Of a stretch of DNA of 64,000 bases, positions 29,795-39,279 are shown one piece after another (positions within the stretch are counted from its first letter, which is position 1; each line of letters begins with the position of its first letter). Source of the stretch: Pirellulaceae bacterium (lineage in GTDB: Bacteria > Planctomycetota > Planctomycetia > Pirellulales > Pirellulaceae). The stretch spans positions 558,001 through 622,000 of the forward strand of contig BPJV01000002.1 in NCBI GenBank assembly GCA_026004795.1, given 5' to 3'. A model generated the notes under the pieces. That model saw nothing but the letters and a program-made list of their open reading frames with translations, had not been told where the DNA came from and made no database searches. The translations under genes and the position numbers were made by a program.

Positions 29795-30160
29795 CGATGC
29801 CTCAGCTCATTCCTACCAACGTTCGACCGCCAGGAGAAGGCTGCGCATCCTCTCGCTGCATCATCCGGGCCCCCGCAACGAGCTGAACTCCAACATCAGG
29901 AAGAGACGCCACTCTGGCAGAACAAGCTTCACGGGGTAGGAACAGCATGATCGGCAGGGGTGCGTACGCTCGCGCACCACAACCGAGAAAAGCAGAACGT
30001 CCCCAGCCGATGTGCCGTACCGCCATCAACACCGAATCCCCCATAGCTTCGTCCGCCAGTCCATCGCGGCGACCAGCCGCTGGGGACAAACGCGCTGATT
30101 CACCACCTGCGGTGGCGACGCCACGCCCACAATCGAGGCCGCACCGCGACAGCCGCTATC
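29795..30160. other. Intergenic region, no gene recognised
   Basis: About 365 bases between two minus-strand genes, upstream of tgt. A minus-strand frame of 95 codons (29802-30089) was considered and not accepted, since it lacks motif and ribosome binding site. Likely the tgt promoter region. Confidence 0.4.
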
Positions 30161-31486
30161 TCAATCGCCCCGCAATTTGAGGTTCAAAGCTTCCAGTTTC
30201 GAACGAACTTCGTTGAGACTAGTCACGCCGAAATTCTTCGACTCGAGCAAGTCATCGGCCGTCTTGCGAATCAGTTCGCCGATGGTATTGATCCCCAATC
30301 GCACCATGCACTTGCGGGCGCGCACCGATAGGTTCAACTCGGCAATGGGGCGATCCAACACCGCCTGTTGATCGGGCGTCAAGCCAGAAGTGTCCAGGGG
30401 AGGCTCCGGTTCGCGTTGTTCGCCTGCCAGTTGGCCTAGGGACAAGCCCTTAGCGGCCAGCATCTCGCGGATTTCCACCAAGCTGGTTTCCCCGAAATTC
30501 TTGCTAGAAAGCAACTGTTGTTCGGTGGTTCGCACCAGATCTCCCAAGGTCTGGATGCCCATCTTCTGCAAACAATTGCGACTGCGGACCGACAATTCAA
30601 AATCATGCACCGGGATGCTCAACAGCTGATTAAGCCGCTCGTTCATCCGCATCGCTTCTTCGTCATAGTAGGCATTGCCAGATGCGGCTGCGTCTTTCAG
30701 GTAGAGTCGTGCCCGCGGGTGATCGGGAAACACGTCCAGGACCCGTTTGTAGCAGGCCTGAGCCTTTGCGTAGTCGTTTCGATCCTCGTACATGATCCCC
30801 AGGTTGATCAGGGTGCCGACATGAGCCGGGAAACAGGAGGCAGCCCGTTCGTACAACCGCAGCGCCTCTTCATCATTCCCCTTGCGCTCATTTTCCAGCG
30901 CCAAACCGAACAAGGCGCCGGGATGCCGATCGTCGTACTGCAGCGCCCGGTTGTACAACCGCAACACCTCCTCTAGGTGACCATCGCGTGCGGCAACGGT
31001 GGCACCGCGCTGGTAGTTGTATTCGGCGGTCTGCTCATACGGACCGAAGATGTTGTCGAGAATGTCCATCGCCTCTTGCAATTTGCCCTGATACCGCAGT
31101 ACCTCTGCAATGGCGACCTGGCATTCATCCGGGTTGTACCCGGCATCCTTGGCACGTTGATAATTCTGAATGGCTTCGTCGTACTTCTGCAGTTGGAACT
31201 GCGTCTTGCCAAGGTAAAACAGCGATAGCGCGCTGCCATCGGCGTGCGACAGAACTTCCTCCGCCTCCTTGAACTTGCCAATCAAGTAGAGCCCAACCCC
31301 TAACCGTACGGCTTGGGCCGGAGTACGCTCGGGAAGCTGCTGGAGCTCATTGACGGCATCTCGCAACACGCCAAGCTGGCTGTAGTCGTCCGAAATCGTC
31401 CGACAAATCCTGGCGATTTCCGAGGGTCCAAACGTCTGATTCGACACCAGGATTTCGTGTACATCTACCGTCGTCGCTTCCGACAT
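30161..31486 (-). CDS. TPR protein with two RNA-polymerase alpha-CTD-like domains
   Basis: A 441-residue cytoplasmic protein. Residues ~55-280 are TPR helices (YLGKTQFQLQKYDEAIQNYQ, AQACYKRVLDVFPDHPRARL). Two modules then match the C-terminal domain of the RNA polymerase alpha subunit: residues ~288-345 (FELSVRSRNCLQKMGIQTLG, LSSKNFGETSLVEI) and ~376-438 (LNLSVRARKCMVRLGINTIG, ESKNFGVTSLNEV). Compared with E. coli alpha, Arg265 is kept in both copies, Asn268 in the first only (Lys in the second), Ser299 and Glu302 are kept and Lys298 is Thr. DNA (UP-element) or sigma/activator contact is therefore plausible, but the protein has no alpha N-terminal domain and cannot assemble as core subunit. 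Upstream of it, in the same orientation, lies tRNA-Thr. Confidence 0.88.
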   Translation of the reverse strand: MSEATTVDVHEILVSNQTFGPSEIARICRTISDDYSQLGVLRDAVNELQQLPERTPAQAVRLGVGLYLIGKFKEAEEVLSHADGSALSLFYLGKTQFQLQKYDEAIQNYQRAKDAGYNPDECQVAIAEVLRYQGKLQEAMDILDNIFGPYEQTAEYNYQRGATVAARDGHLEEVLRLYNRALQYDDRHPGALFGLALENERKGNDEEALRLYERAASCFPAHVGTLINLGIMYEDRNDYAKAQACYKRVLDVFPDHPRARLYLKDAAASGNAYYDEEAMRMNERLNQLLSIPVHDFELSVRSRNCLQKMGIQTLGDLVRTTEQQLLSSKNFGETSLVEIREMLAAKGLSLGQLAGEQREPEPPLDTSGLTPDQQAVLDRPIAELNLSVRARKCMVRLGINTIGELIRKTADDLLESKNFGVTSLNEVRSKLEALNLKLRGD

Positions 31487-31528
31487 CCGTTCGATTCTCC
31501 GCAGATTGTCATCTGATTACCATAAAAG

Positions 31529-31602
31529 AGCCAGCGGCGGGAGTCGAACCCGCAACCCCCGCATTACGAATGCGGTGCTCTGCCGATTGAAGCTACGCTG
31601 GC
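31529..31602 (-). tRNA. tRNA-Thr (anticodon CGU)
   Basis: A complete 74-nt cloverleaf on the minus strand. Acceptor GCCAGCG pairs fully with CGCTGGC; D arm GCTT/GAGC; anticodon stem CCGCA/TGCGG with loop TTCGTAA, giving anticodon CGT (reads ACG, Thr); variable loop of five bases; T arm GCGGG-TTCGACT-CCCGC. The discriminator base is T and CCA is not encoded. It lies ~40 bases upstream of the TPR/alpha-CTD gene in the same orientation. Confidence 0.95.
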
Positions 31603-32223
31603 CTTTTCTTAACTCTACTAGAAACTACCGCGTGGATCGGTAGGTGGCAACAACCAACTTCTTGGTCGGTGGCGTGGCACGATCGCCGCGCGCGGTCCCT
31701 CACCAAAAGTATTTGGGGGCATTAAACTGCATTGCCGCCGTTCGGTCAATAGCTGAACCGCTACCCCCTCTGCGCGGGGGCAATCTTTCGATCTGAGGTG
31801 GCGCCAGGGAGGAAGAATGGGTAGGATTTCATAGGATAAGTAGTCGTGGGTACATGTTCAAATCCCACGAGGGCGAGGAAAATAGCGGTCGGCTGATGCC
31901 AGGCGGGCGCCAACACTCAGCAGCCGGCTCGGCCGGGGCGACCAGCAGTTGCCACCTGATCCCCATGGCTCGCCGAGTGGCCGTCCACGGCAGTGATCTG
32001 CGATGGTCGCCGCGGGGGAGAGCAACTTTGGACTTGACGTTGACACCTTACTTCGGGGATGGGAAAGCGGGATCGTCGGACCTAGCGATGGCGGGCACCG
32101 TACGCCAGATGGGCCGAGCAGGAGACTTGTCGTAGCCTCCCGCGCGGCGCGGACGCGGGCATCGTCGTCGAAGTGAGGACGAGAGTAATAACACCTTTTT
32201 TACAGTGACAGTGACGGACGCCA
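31603..32223. other. Intergenic region upstream of secA
   Basis: About 620 bases between tRNA-Thr (minus) and secA (plus). A 6-bp inverted repeat CGTGGG/CCCACG (31845-31869) encloses a 13-base loop containing GTTCAAAT; it looks like a tRNA T-arm remnant but no other tRNA part is present. Near the secA start TTTTTTACAGTGACAGTGAC is seen, without a good Shine-Dalgarno motif. No gene recognised. Confidence 0.45.
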
Positions 32224-35200
32224 ATGGAACTTTTGGAACGAGTCTGGGAAGGCACCAGCCTTTTCTTCTCCAATACACTGCAAGGGATCGAGCGGGGGAT
32301 GACCAAGGTCTTCGGATCGTCCAACGCCCGCCGTATTCGCCGCTTCGAAGCGATCGTGCGACAGATCAACGCGCTGGAGGAGAAGATGGCGCAGTTGACC
32401 GACGATCAATTGCGGGCCAAGACCGAGGAGTTTAAAGCGCGGCTGCGCGACGGAGAAACGCTGGACGACATCTTGGTCGAGGCGTTCGCCGTGTGCCGTG
32501 AAGGGGGCAAACGGTTCCTGAATATGCGCCACTACGACGTGCAGCTCATCGGCGGCATCGTCTTGCATCATGGCATGATCGCTGAAATGGTCACCGGTGA
32601 GGGAAAGACCTTGGTGGCGACCTTGCCCAGCTACCTCAACGCCTTAGCCGGCCGTGGTTGCCACGTGGTGACGGTAAACGATTATCTGGCACGTCGGGAC
32701 ATGGAATGGATGGCGCCGCTGTACATGGGTCTCGGCTTGACCGTCGGCGCGATCCAAAGTGGTCTGAGCAATGACGAGCGGCAGCGAGCGTACGCCTGCG
32801 ACATCACCTACGCCACCAATAATGAACTCGGTTTCGACTACTTGCGCGACAACATGCGTCTGGCGGCCCGTGGCGACGATCGCTTTCCGAAACACCTGCA
32901 GCAGGTGCAGGGGCCGCTAGCCTATGCGATCATCGACGAGGTCGACAACATCTTGATCGACGAAGCGCGAACGCCGCTGATCATTTCCGGACCAGCCCAC
33001 CAAGATCCCGGACGCTACGTCGAAGCCGATCGCATTGCCCGGCAGTTGGTCCGCGACGAGCACTTCGTTGTTAACGAGAAGGATCATACGGTCAATCTTA
33101 CCGACGAAGGAGTGCGCGTTGCCGAGAAGCTGGCCGGCGTCGAAAGCTTCTACACGGCCGGCAATATGGAGTGGCCCCATTTGATCGACAACGCCTTGAA
33201 GGCGCATTACCTGTACAAACGCGATGTCAACTACGTCGTCAAGGATGGGTCGATCGTCATCGTCGATGATTTCACCGGTCGTTTGATGGAGGGACGACAG
33301 TGGAGCGACGGCCTGCATCAGGCGGTTGAAGCCAAGGAAGGCGTGAAGATCAAGCAGGAGACGCAGACACTTGCCACCATCACCTTGCAGAACTTTTTCA
33401 AACTCTATGACAAGATCGCCGGCATGACAGGAACGGCGATGACCGAAGCCAACGAGTTCTGGAAGATCTACCACTTGGATGTGGTCGCCATCCCCACCAA
33501 CCGTCCCTTGCAGCGGATCGAGCATCCTGATGTTATCTTCTTGACGGAGAAGGAGAAGTTCGAAGCGGTGGCCGAGGACGTCGAACGCACCTCGAAGCTC
33601 GATATCATCACGCTGAAAAATGGTGATGAACTGCTGGGCGAGATCATCGCCGAGGACGACAAGCAGGTCACCATTCGCGTGAAAGGCTCGCGCAAAGAAC
33701 AGCGCGTCGCCAGAACCGAAATCCAGCACATCAGCCGCCGGGGACGTCCTGTTCTGATCGGTACGGTTTCGATTGAAAAGAGCGAACGACTCAGCCAGCT
33801 ACTCGATAAACGTGGCATTCCCCATCAGGTGCTCAACGCGAAGCATCACAAGCGGGAAGCGGAAATCATCGCCCAGGCCGGGCGGCCAGGGGCGGTGACC
33901 ATTGCCACCAACATGGCAGGCCGCGGTACCGACATCATCCTCGGCGGCAATCCCGAAACCATGGCCTGGGCCATGCTGCAGGACAAGTACCCAACCCGGC
34001 TGGATGTCCCCAAGGACGAATGGGACGCGCTGGTCAAAGAGATCGACGAACGGGAGAAGATGACCGAGGCCGGCGAGTTGGTGCGGAAGCTCGGTGGTTT
34101 GTACGTCATCGGTACCGAGCGCCATGAGTCGCGGCGCATCGACTTGCAATTGCGTGGGCGCTGTGGACGCCAAGGAGATCCGGGGAGCAGTCGATTCTAC
34201 CTGTCGCTGGAAGACGATCTGTTGCGCATCTTTGCCGGTGATTGGGTGCGCAACATGATGAGCAAGCTGGGCATGGGAGAAGGCGAAGCCATTGAGAACG
34301 CATTCGTCAGCCGGCGCATCACGGCCGCGCAAAAGAAGGTGGAAGAGCGCAATTTCGAGATCCGCAAGAACCTGCTGGAATACGATGAAGTGATGGACCA
34401 GCAGCGCAAGCGGGTCTACTCCTACCGCCAACAGATTCTCGACGGCGTCTCCTGCCGCGATCTGGTATTGGAGCAGATTGAACAACAGATCGACCACTAT
34501 GTCGACATGTACACCGACCCGATGTTCGGGGCGGAAGCCTATGCCAAGTGGGCCGGTAAGAAACTGTCCTGTGAATTCGAAGCACGCGACTTCCGCAATT
34601 CCGACCCCGGCAACGCCGCCATGTACGCCATCGACGCGGCCATCCGCGCGGCGGAGACGCAAATACTCGACGCGCTAGAGGAAAACCTTCCCGAGGATGC
34701 TCCGCAGGATGAGTGGAGTTGGGGAGCCATGGCCAAGTGGCTCAACACTCGCTACGGCACCAATTACAGCGTCAATGATTTGAAAAAGATACCGCGGGAA
34801 GAGATGGCCGAACAGCTCATCAACCGCGTCACGGAGATTATCGAGCAGATTGATCTGAGCGAGGGGGAAGTGTTTCTCCAAGCCGACTACGGTTTGCAAA
34901 TGCTTACCGGATGGTTGCGAGCGAAGTTCGGGATCACCGTCGAGGTGGAACGCATTCAATCGCTCGAACCCCATGAGATTCGCGATTTGCTCGTCAAGAT
35001 GGCTCGTCAGACCTACCGCGAGAAGGAACTGGCGTTTCCTATCCTGGCAGGCGTGACCACCTTCCGGAGGCAGACGTCGCCCAACCAATACGCGTTGGAT
35101 TGGCAGGCGTTGCAGAGTTGGTTGCAGAGCCGCTTTGAGAGCGACGTCGAACTAGCCACTGAAGGGGTGATCGAATTCGACGACTTGTTGGCGCGCCTGT

Positions 35201-35910
35201 TGCCGATCAGCCAAGCGCATGCCGAGCGCGGTGACGCGCTGCGTGAACAGGCACTACAACGCGTGGCGGAGTACTTCGGGGACGCCGAACCGGGCACCGA
35301 TGCTCGTTACGTGGCACGTGACAACGGCCAGCTCATTTCCCTGCGCGACTGGCTGGCGCAACACCTGGGACTGCAACTGACCGAAGAACAACTCGGGGAA
35401 CTGGACCAAGGAAAACTCGAGCGACGCGTCTCTCAGGCGATTGATGACAAGTTCTATCCCGAAATCCGTCGCATGGAGCGGCAGGTGCTGTTGAGCATCG
35501 TCGACAGTGCTTGGAAAGACCATTTGTTGGCCATGGACCATTTGCGACATGCCATTAGCTTGAAGAGCTACGCGCAAATGGACCCGAAAGTCGAGTACAA
35601 GCGCGAAGGCATGCGAATGTACAACGACATGTGGTTCAACGTGGGCGAGCGGATGACCGACTTGATCTTTCGCATGGAAGCTCTCGACGAGAACTTCATC
35701 GCCAACACGTGGGTGGAAACCAACGCGCAGCATCGAAGTATCAACACGTTCACTTCGCAACAGCTTAGTGACCTCGAAGCGGCCGATCAGGCCGGCGAAA
35801 GTGACGCCAAGCCCGAACCGATCCGCAACACCGAACCGCGCGTGGGCCGCAACGATCCGTGCCCATGCGGAAGCGGAAAGAAGTACAAGAATTGCCACGG
35901 ACGCCGTTAG
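32224..35910 (+). CDS. secA: Preprotein translocase motor ATPase SecA, enlarged
   Basis: A 1228-residue SecA, against ~840-900 in most bacteria. It drives unfolded preproteins through SecYEG by ATP hydrolysis. Walker [16 protein letters not shown] (~121-135), Walker [19 protein letters not shown], pre-protein crosslinking [38 protein letters not shown] and the [20 protein letters not shown] motif all intact. The C terminus [12 protein letters not shown] is the zinc SEC-C domain for SecB/ribosome contact. Two enlargements are clear: a ~48-residue insert (~458-505) with [18 protein letters not shown], an Sm-like/SH3-like strand pattern, placed in nucleotide-binding domain 2 before [15 protein letters not shown]; and ~250 extra residues in the helical scaffold region (about 760-1060). 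Start ATG at 32224 fits the [10 protein letters not shown] helical N terminus. Precedes waaA by ~200 bases. Confidence 0.96.
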   Translation: MELLERVWEGTSLFFSNTLQGIERGMTKVFGSSNARRIRRFEAIVRQINALEEKMAQLTDDQLRAKTEEFKARLRDGETLDDILVEAFAVCREGGKRFLNMRHYDVQLIGGIVLHHGMIAEMVTGEGKTLVATLPSYLNALAGRGCHVVTVNDYLARRDMEWMAPLYMGLGLTVGAIQSGLSNDERQRAYACDITYATNNELGFDYLRDNMRLAARGDDRFPKHLQQVQGPLAYAIIDEVDNILIDEARTPLIISGPAHQDPGRYVEADRIARQLVRDEHFVVNEKDHTVNLTDEGVRVAEKLAGVESFYTAGNMEWPHLIDNALKAHYLYKRDVNYVVKDGSIVIVDDFTGRLMEGRQWSDGLHQAVEAKEGVKIKQETQTLATITLQNFFKLYDKIAGMTGTAMTEANEFWKIYHLDVVAIPTNRPLQRIEHPDVIFLTEKEKFEAVAEDVERTSKLDIITLKNGDELLGEIIAEDDKQVTIRVKGSRKEQRVARTEIQHISRRGRPVLIGTVSIEKSERLSQLLDKRGIPHQVLNAKHHKREAEIIAQAGRPGAVTIATNMAGRGTDIILGGNPETMAWAMLQDKYPTRLDVPKDEWDALVKEIDEREKMTEAGELVRKLGGLYVIGTERHESRRIDLQLRGRCGRQGDPGSSRFYLSLEDDLLRIFAGDWVRNMMSKLGMGEGEAIENAFVSRRITAAQKKVEERNFEIRKNLLEYDEVMDQQRKRVYSYRQQILDGVSCRDLVLEQIEQQIDHYVDMYTDPMFGAEAYAKWAGKKLSCEFEARDFRNSDPGNAAMYAIDAAIRAAETQILDALEENLPEDAPQDEWSWGAMAKWLNTRYGTNYSVNDLKKIPREEMAEQLINRVTEIIEQIDLSEGEVFLQADYGLQMLTGWLRAKFGITVEVERIQSLEPHEIRDLLVKMARQTYREKELAFPILAGVTTFRRQTSPNQYALDWQALQSWLQSRFESDVELATEGVIEFDDLLARLLPISQAHAERGDALREQALQRVAEYFGDAEPGTDARYVARDNGQLISLRDWLAQHLGLQLTEEQLGELDQGKLERRVSQAIDDKFYPEIRRMERQVLLSIVDSAWKDHLLAMDHLRHAISLKSYAQMDPKVEYKREGMRMYNDMWFNVGERMTDLIFRMEALDENFIANTWVETNAQHRSINTFTSQQLSDLEAADQAGESDAKPEPIRNTEPRVGRNDPCPCGSGKKYKNCHGRR

Positions 35911-36108
35911 CCATTACCTCAGGCCGAGGCCGCCTGCCTGGTGAACAAGGCACCGCCTGCTTGCACCGCCATCCGATCCTGGCAGGGCTTGAACACCGAT
36001 GGACGCCGCGACGGTCGTGTGTGCGGTGCACGACGACGCCATGGGGCAGAGCGATCTACACTGGTCGGCACCAAGGCGCCGGGCCGAGCGGCAGGGACAG
36101 ACCAGGCC

Positions 36109-37452
36109 ATGCACGTTGATGACCTATTGCGAGATGCAGTTTACCTGGGAGCCACCGTTGTTGCCTCCCCGTGGCTCACCTATCGAGTGATGGCTCACCC
36201 CCGCCGCCGTGCGGGTTGGCGACAGAAGGTATGGGGCCTCCAGCCGCACCAAGTCGAACCGGTTGGCGGGCAGGAGGCGGCGGGGCACCCGAACGGTGCG
36301 GCAGCACGCTCCGTGTGGCTGCATGGGGTGAGCGTGGGCGAGATCCAGTTGTTGGCTCCACTGATCGCCCGCTGGTGTGCAACCGACGCAGCAATCGTTC
36401 CCTGGTTGTCGACCACCACCAGCAGCGGGATGGAAGTGGCCGAAAAACTACTCCCGGAGGTGCGGCGGTTCTATTTCCCGTTCGACTTCTCATGGGCGGT
36501 CGGGAGGACTCTCGATACCATCCGACCTGCCATGGTAGTGCTCGGCGAGCTGGAACTGTGGCCGAACTTGATCGCCGCCGCGGCACGACGCTCGATACCG
36601 GTGGCTGTGGTCAACGGTCGCATGAGCGAACGCAGCTACCGTGGCTTTTGTCGCCTCAGGCCATTGGTTCGGCAAATGTTTTCCCGCCTGGCACTCGTCG
36701 GCGTGCAGAACGACGTCTATGCCGAGCGGTTTCGTGCGCTGGGTTGCCCTCCCGAAGCCGTCGTGGTGACCGGCAACACGAAGCTCGACAATGTCAACTT
36801 CGATCGCCATGACGAGCAGGTAGTGCGATTGCAAACCATGGCAGGAATCGACCGCTCACGCCATCACGTACTGATTGCCGGTAGTACCCACGGTCCGGAA
36901 GAGCGCGTTATTGCCACCGCGTTTGGCAACCTGCGGCCGTCCAACCCTGATCTGCGGCTGATCATCGTACCACGTCATCCGGATCGCTTTGACGCGGTGT
37001 GGAACGACCTGCAGGCTGTCGCGGGACTAAGGATGGTTCGCCGTTCCCAAATGTTAGAACCGCTCAACGGTGACGACTGGGACATCTTGTTGGTCGATAC
37101 GGTAGGTGAATTGCGTTGGTGGTGGGGACTGGCCGACACGGCCATCGTCGGTGGCAGTTTCGGCAACCGTGGTGGACAGAACATGCTGGAACCGGCCGCC
37201 TACGGCGCCAACGTACTGTTCGGCCCTCACACATGGAACTTTAAGGATGTCACCCAGTTGCTGCTCGACGCCGAGGCGGCACGGATCATTCCCGATTTGC
37301 CATCGGTCGCTTCCGTGCTGGCCGAAGAATTGGCCCACCGTCAGGTGGGCAGGCAGCGCGGCCAGCGCGCTCGGCAAGTGATCGCTGCGCACCAGGGCGC
37401 CTTGCAGCGAACCGTCGAATTGCTGCACCGACGGTTGCGCATCGGTTCGTAA
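36109..37452 (+). CDS. waaA: 3-deoxy-D-manno-octulosonic acid (Kdo) transferase
   Basis: A 447-residue membrane-associated GT-B glycosyltransferase that adds Kdo to lipid IVA in lipopolysaccharide synthesis at the inner face of the inner membrane. Landmarks: WLHGVSVGEIQLL (N-terminal acidic catalytic Glu region), LGELELWPNLI, VVTGNTKLD, IAGSTHGPEER, VPRHPDRF, TVGELRWWWGLADTAIVGGSF and GGQNMLEPAAYG. The start at 36109 (MHVDDLLRDAVYLG) gives the hydrophobic anchor at the very N terminus as in E. coli WaaA; an earlier ATG would overlap the secA 3' flank and adds an Arg-rich, non-homologous segment. Its presence argues for a lipid A type outer membrane in this organism. Confidence 0.94.
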   Translation: MHVDDLLRDAVYLGATVVASPWLTYRVMAHPRRRAGWRQKVWGLQPHQVEPVGGQEAAGHPNGAAARSVWLHGVSVGEIQLLAPLIARWCATDAAIVPWLSTTTSSGMEVAEKLLPEVRRFYFPFDFSWAVGRTLDTIRPAMVVLGELELWPNLIAAAARRSIPVAVVNGRMSERSYRGFCRLRPLVRQMFSRLALVGVQNDVYAERFRALGCPPEAVVVTGNTKLDNVNFDRHDEQVVRLQTMAGIDRSRHHVLIAGSTHGPEERVIATAFGNLRPSNPDLRLIIVPRHPDRFDAVWNDLQAVAGLRMVRRSQMLEPLNGDDWDILLVDTVGELRWWWGLADTAIVGGSFGNRGGQNMLEPAAYGANVLFGPHTWNFKDVTQLLLDAEAARIIPDLPSVASVLAEELAHRQVGRQRGQRARQVIAAHQGALQRTVELLHRRLRIGS

Positions 37453-37628
37453 TTGGGAACCAGGCGAACGCCGGGGAGAGCTCGCAGACACCACCACCAG
37501 AGCTTTCGGGGGGAATCGACAAGCGTACCACGCCTGACTGACGACCAGCGCCGCAGCCTGATCACCGCCGCCTGATTCCCTCGCGTTCACCCCTGCGCGG
37601 CTATCGCAGCAACGCCTTCCCCGCCCTG

Positions 37629-39023
37629 TCAGGCCTGGCGCAAACAGTGCATGTTGGCCATCGAAATACCGCTAACAATGGCCCCCACGATGCCGACAAA
37701 GCCTTGATCGGTACCACACAGGAACAGATTCTCCAGGTGGGTCGTGCCGTCGAGCTGTTTGTCGGGTGCCCCATACACGGCCCCATTGACGTGGGACGTA
37801 AATCGGCGAATCGTTTTGGGAGTGAACACGTCCGTGGCCACGACATGCCCGCGAAAATCAGGGACGAACCGCACCGCCGATGCGATGGCTCGGTCGTACC
37901 ACCACATCTTTTGCCGCACGTACTCCGCCTCGGGCAGGTTTGCCCAGCGATCGAAGTCAGCGATCGTGGTCAGGCGAACAATGCCTTCTGGGAGCGTACC
38001 CGACTCTTCCGGATAGAGGTAGTTATTCGGGCTACAAAGGACGCCGGTCCGGGTGTCACACAGAGAATCGACGGGCCGCTGCCAATGAAAACTTTCCGAA
38101 TCGTTGTAAAAGACGATCGTCTCGGGCAAACCGATCTCCCGCGGAAGGCAATCGAGCACCGATATCGACTCGATGAAGCTCATCTGGCCGGCCACCGCGG
38201 GCTGCTCTTCGGCCAGGTCATCACACAACTTCAGCGTCTCCACCATCCCGGCACTGGAGAGAATGCGGTCGGCGAAAAGTTGTTGACCATCCTCCAATTC
38301 GACGCCCACGGCCCGCCGGCCGTCAACGAGAATACGGCGTACGCCCGAGCGCAAGCGCAACTCGCCCCCCAACGCGCGATAACGACGAACCAACAGCTTA
38401 AGAATCAACCGCACCCCTTTTAGCGGTCGGGCAAATCCTTCGAGGAAAATACTACGGAACATGATGAAGAACTGGCCCACGTCCATATCATGCTCGCGAG
38501 CGTTGCCGTACCACATCAGGGGACACAGCAACATTTCTACCAGCAGCGGTTCATCGATGATGTTGCTCAGGAATTGACGAGCCGAACCGTTGAAATTCGA
38601 TGCATCGAGATCGTCGTAATCGGCCAGTTCATCGAGCAGGCGTTGAAAGTTATCACCCTGGTCGGGGAACTCACGTTCGATCTCACTGCGCAACAATTCG
38701 ATGTCATTGGAAAAGCGGAGCCGTACATCGGGGAAGGCGATCACCGAACCGGCCTGCGGGGCCAACTCGAGCTCCTCCCAGCGGATGCGCAGTTGGCGGA
38801 GCAGACGAGAAAGAGGACCGTGCTTGGCCCCCTTGGGCGTGTAGTTGGTGACCGCGTGGAGACCGACGTCGAAATCCCGGCCATGCATCCGGTAAAAGGA
38901 ATTCAACCCACCGATCGTCCAGTGCTTTTCGAGGATACAGACACGCCGGTCGAAGTGGGCCAAGCGGATTCCCGCCGCCAGCCCGGACATGCCCGCACCG
39001 ATAATGATCGTGTCGTAGTGCAC
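37629..39023 (-). CDS. CrtI/phytoene-desaturase-like FAD oxidoreductase
   Basis: A 464-residue protein with an N-terminal dinucleotide fold: YDTIIIGAGMSGLAAGIRLA (GxGxxG) and ILEKHWTIGGLNSF, then the typical C-terminal FAD loop FLCGTDQGFVGIVGA followed by IVSGISMANM. This is the organisation of phytoene desaturases, carotenoid isomerases and related polyene oxidoreductases (usually 480-510 aa). The acyl carrier protein gene ends five bases upstream on the same strand, which points to an acyl-ACP substrate rather than a carotenoid. No phytoene synthase or other carotenoid gene is in the window. Exact reaction unknown; a desaturase or isomerase of an ACP-bound chain is the favoured reading. Confidence 0.85.
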   Translation of the reverse strand: MHYDTIIIGAGMSGLAAGIRLAHFDRRVCILEKHWTIGGLNSFYRMHGRDFDVGLHAVTNYTPKGAKHGPLSRLLRQLRIRWEELELAPQAGSVIAFPDVRLRFSNDIELLRSEIEREFPDQGDNFQRLLDELADYDDLDASNFNGSARQFLSNIIDEPLLVEMLLCPLMWYGNAREHDMDVGQFFIMFRSIFLEGFARPLKGVRLILKLLVRRYRALGGELRLRSGVRRILVDGRRAVGVELEDGQQLFADRILSSAGMVETLKLCDDLAEEQPAVAGQMSFIESISVLDCLPREIGLPETIVFYNDSESFHWQRPVDSLCDTRTGVLCSPNNYLYPEESGTLPEGIVRLTTIADFDRWANLPEAEYVRQKMWWYDRAIASAVRFVPDFRGHVVATDVFTPKTIRRFTSHVNGAVYGAPDKQLDGTTHLENLFLCGTDQGFVGIVGAIVSGISMANMHCLRQA

Positions 39024-39027
39024 GAGT

Positions 39028-39279
39028 TCACAGGTTCGCCATTTTGGGTTCGAGATACTTCACCGTGCTGGCCATGCTGGCCAACTCCCCGTAATCCTCC
39101 TCGGGGATTTGTATGCGATGCCGTTTGCGCAATTCCATGACGATGTCGAGGAAGTCCATACTGTCCAAGTCGATCTGTTCGCGAAACGGCTTGTCGTCCT
39201 CCAAATTGGAAAGATCTTCATCGGGGGCGATGTCGGTTAGGATATCGATAATCTCTTGTCGGATTTCCGCAGGTGTCAT
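39028..39279 (-). CDS. Acyl carrier protein
   Basis: An 83-residue, strongly acidic protein with the 4'-phosphopantetheine attachment motif QIDLDSMDFLD (Ser40, DSM instead of the more usual DSL) and the helix-II pattern after it (IVMELRKRHRIQIPEEDYGE). Length equals standard ACPs. It heads a two-gene unit, four bases before the CrtI-like oxidoreductase. It is unlikely to be the general fatty-acid ACP (acpP), because that is normally beside fabG/fabF; a pathway-specific carrier is more plausible. Confidence 0.9.
   Translation of the reverse strand: MTPAEIRQEIIDILTDIAPDEDLSNLEDDKPFREQIDLDSMDFLDIVMELRKRHRIQIPEEDYGELASMASTVKYLEPKMANL

Noticed and set aside
31845-31869. tRNA T-arm-like hairpin with GTTCAAAT
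   Set aside because: The 6-bp stem with a 13-base loop does not fit a T arm, and no acceptor, D or anticodon arm is present.
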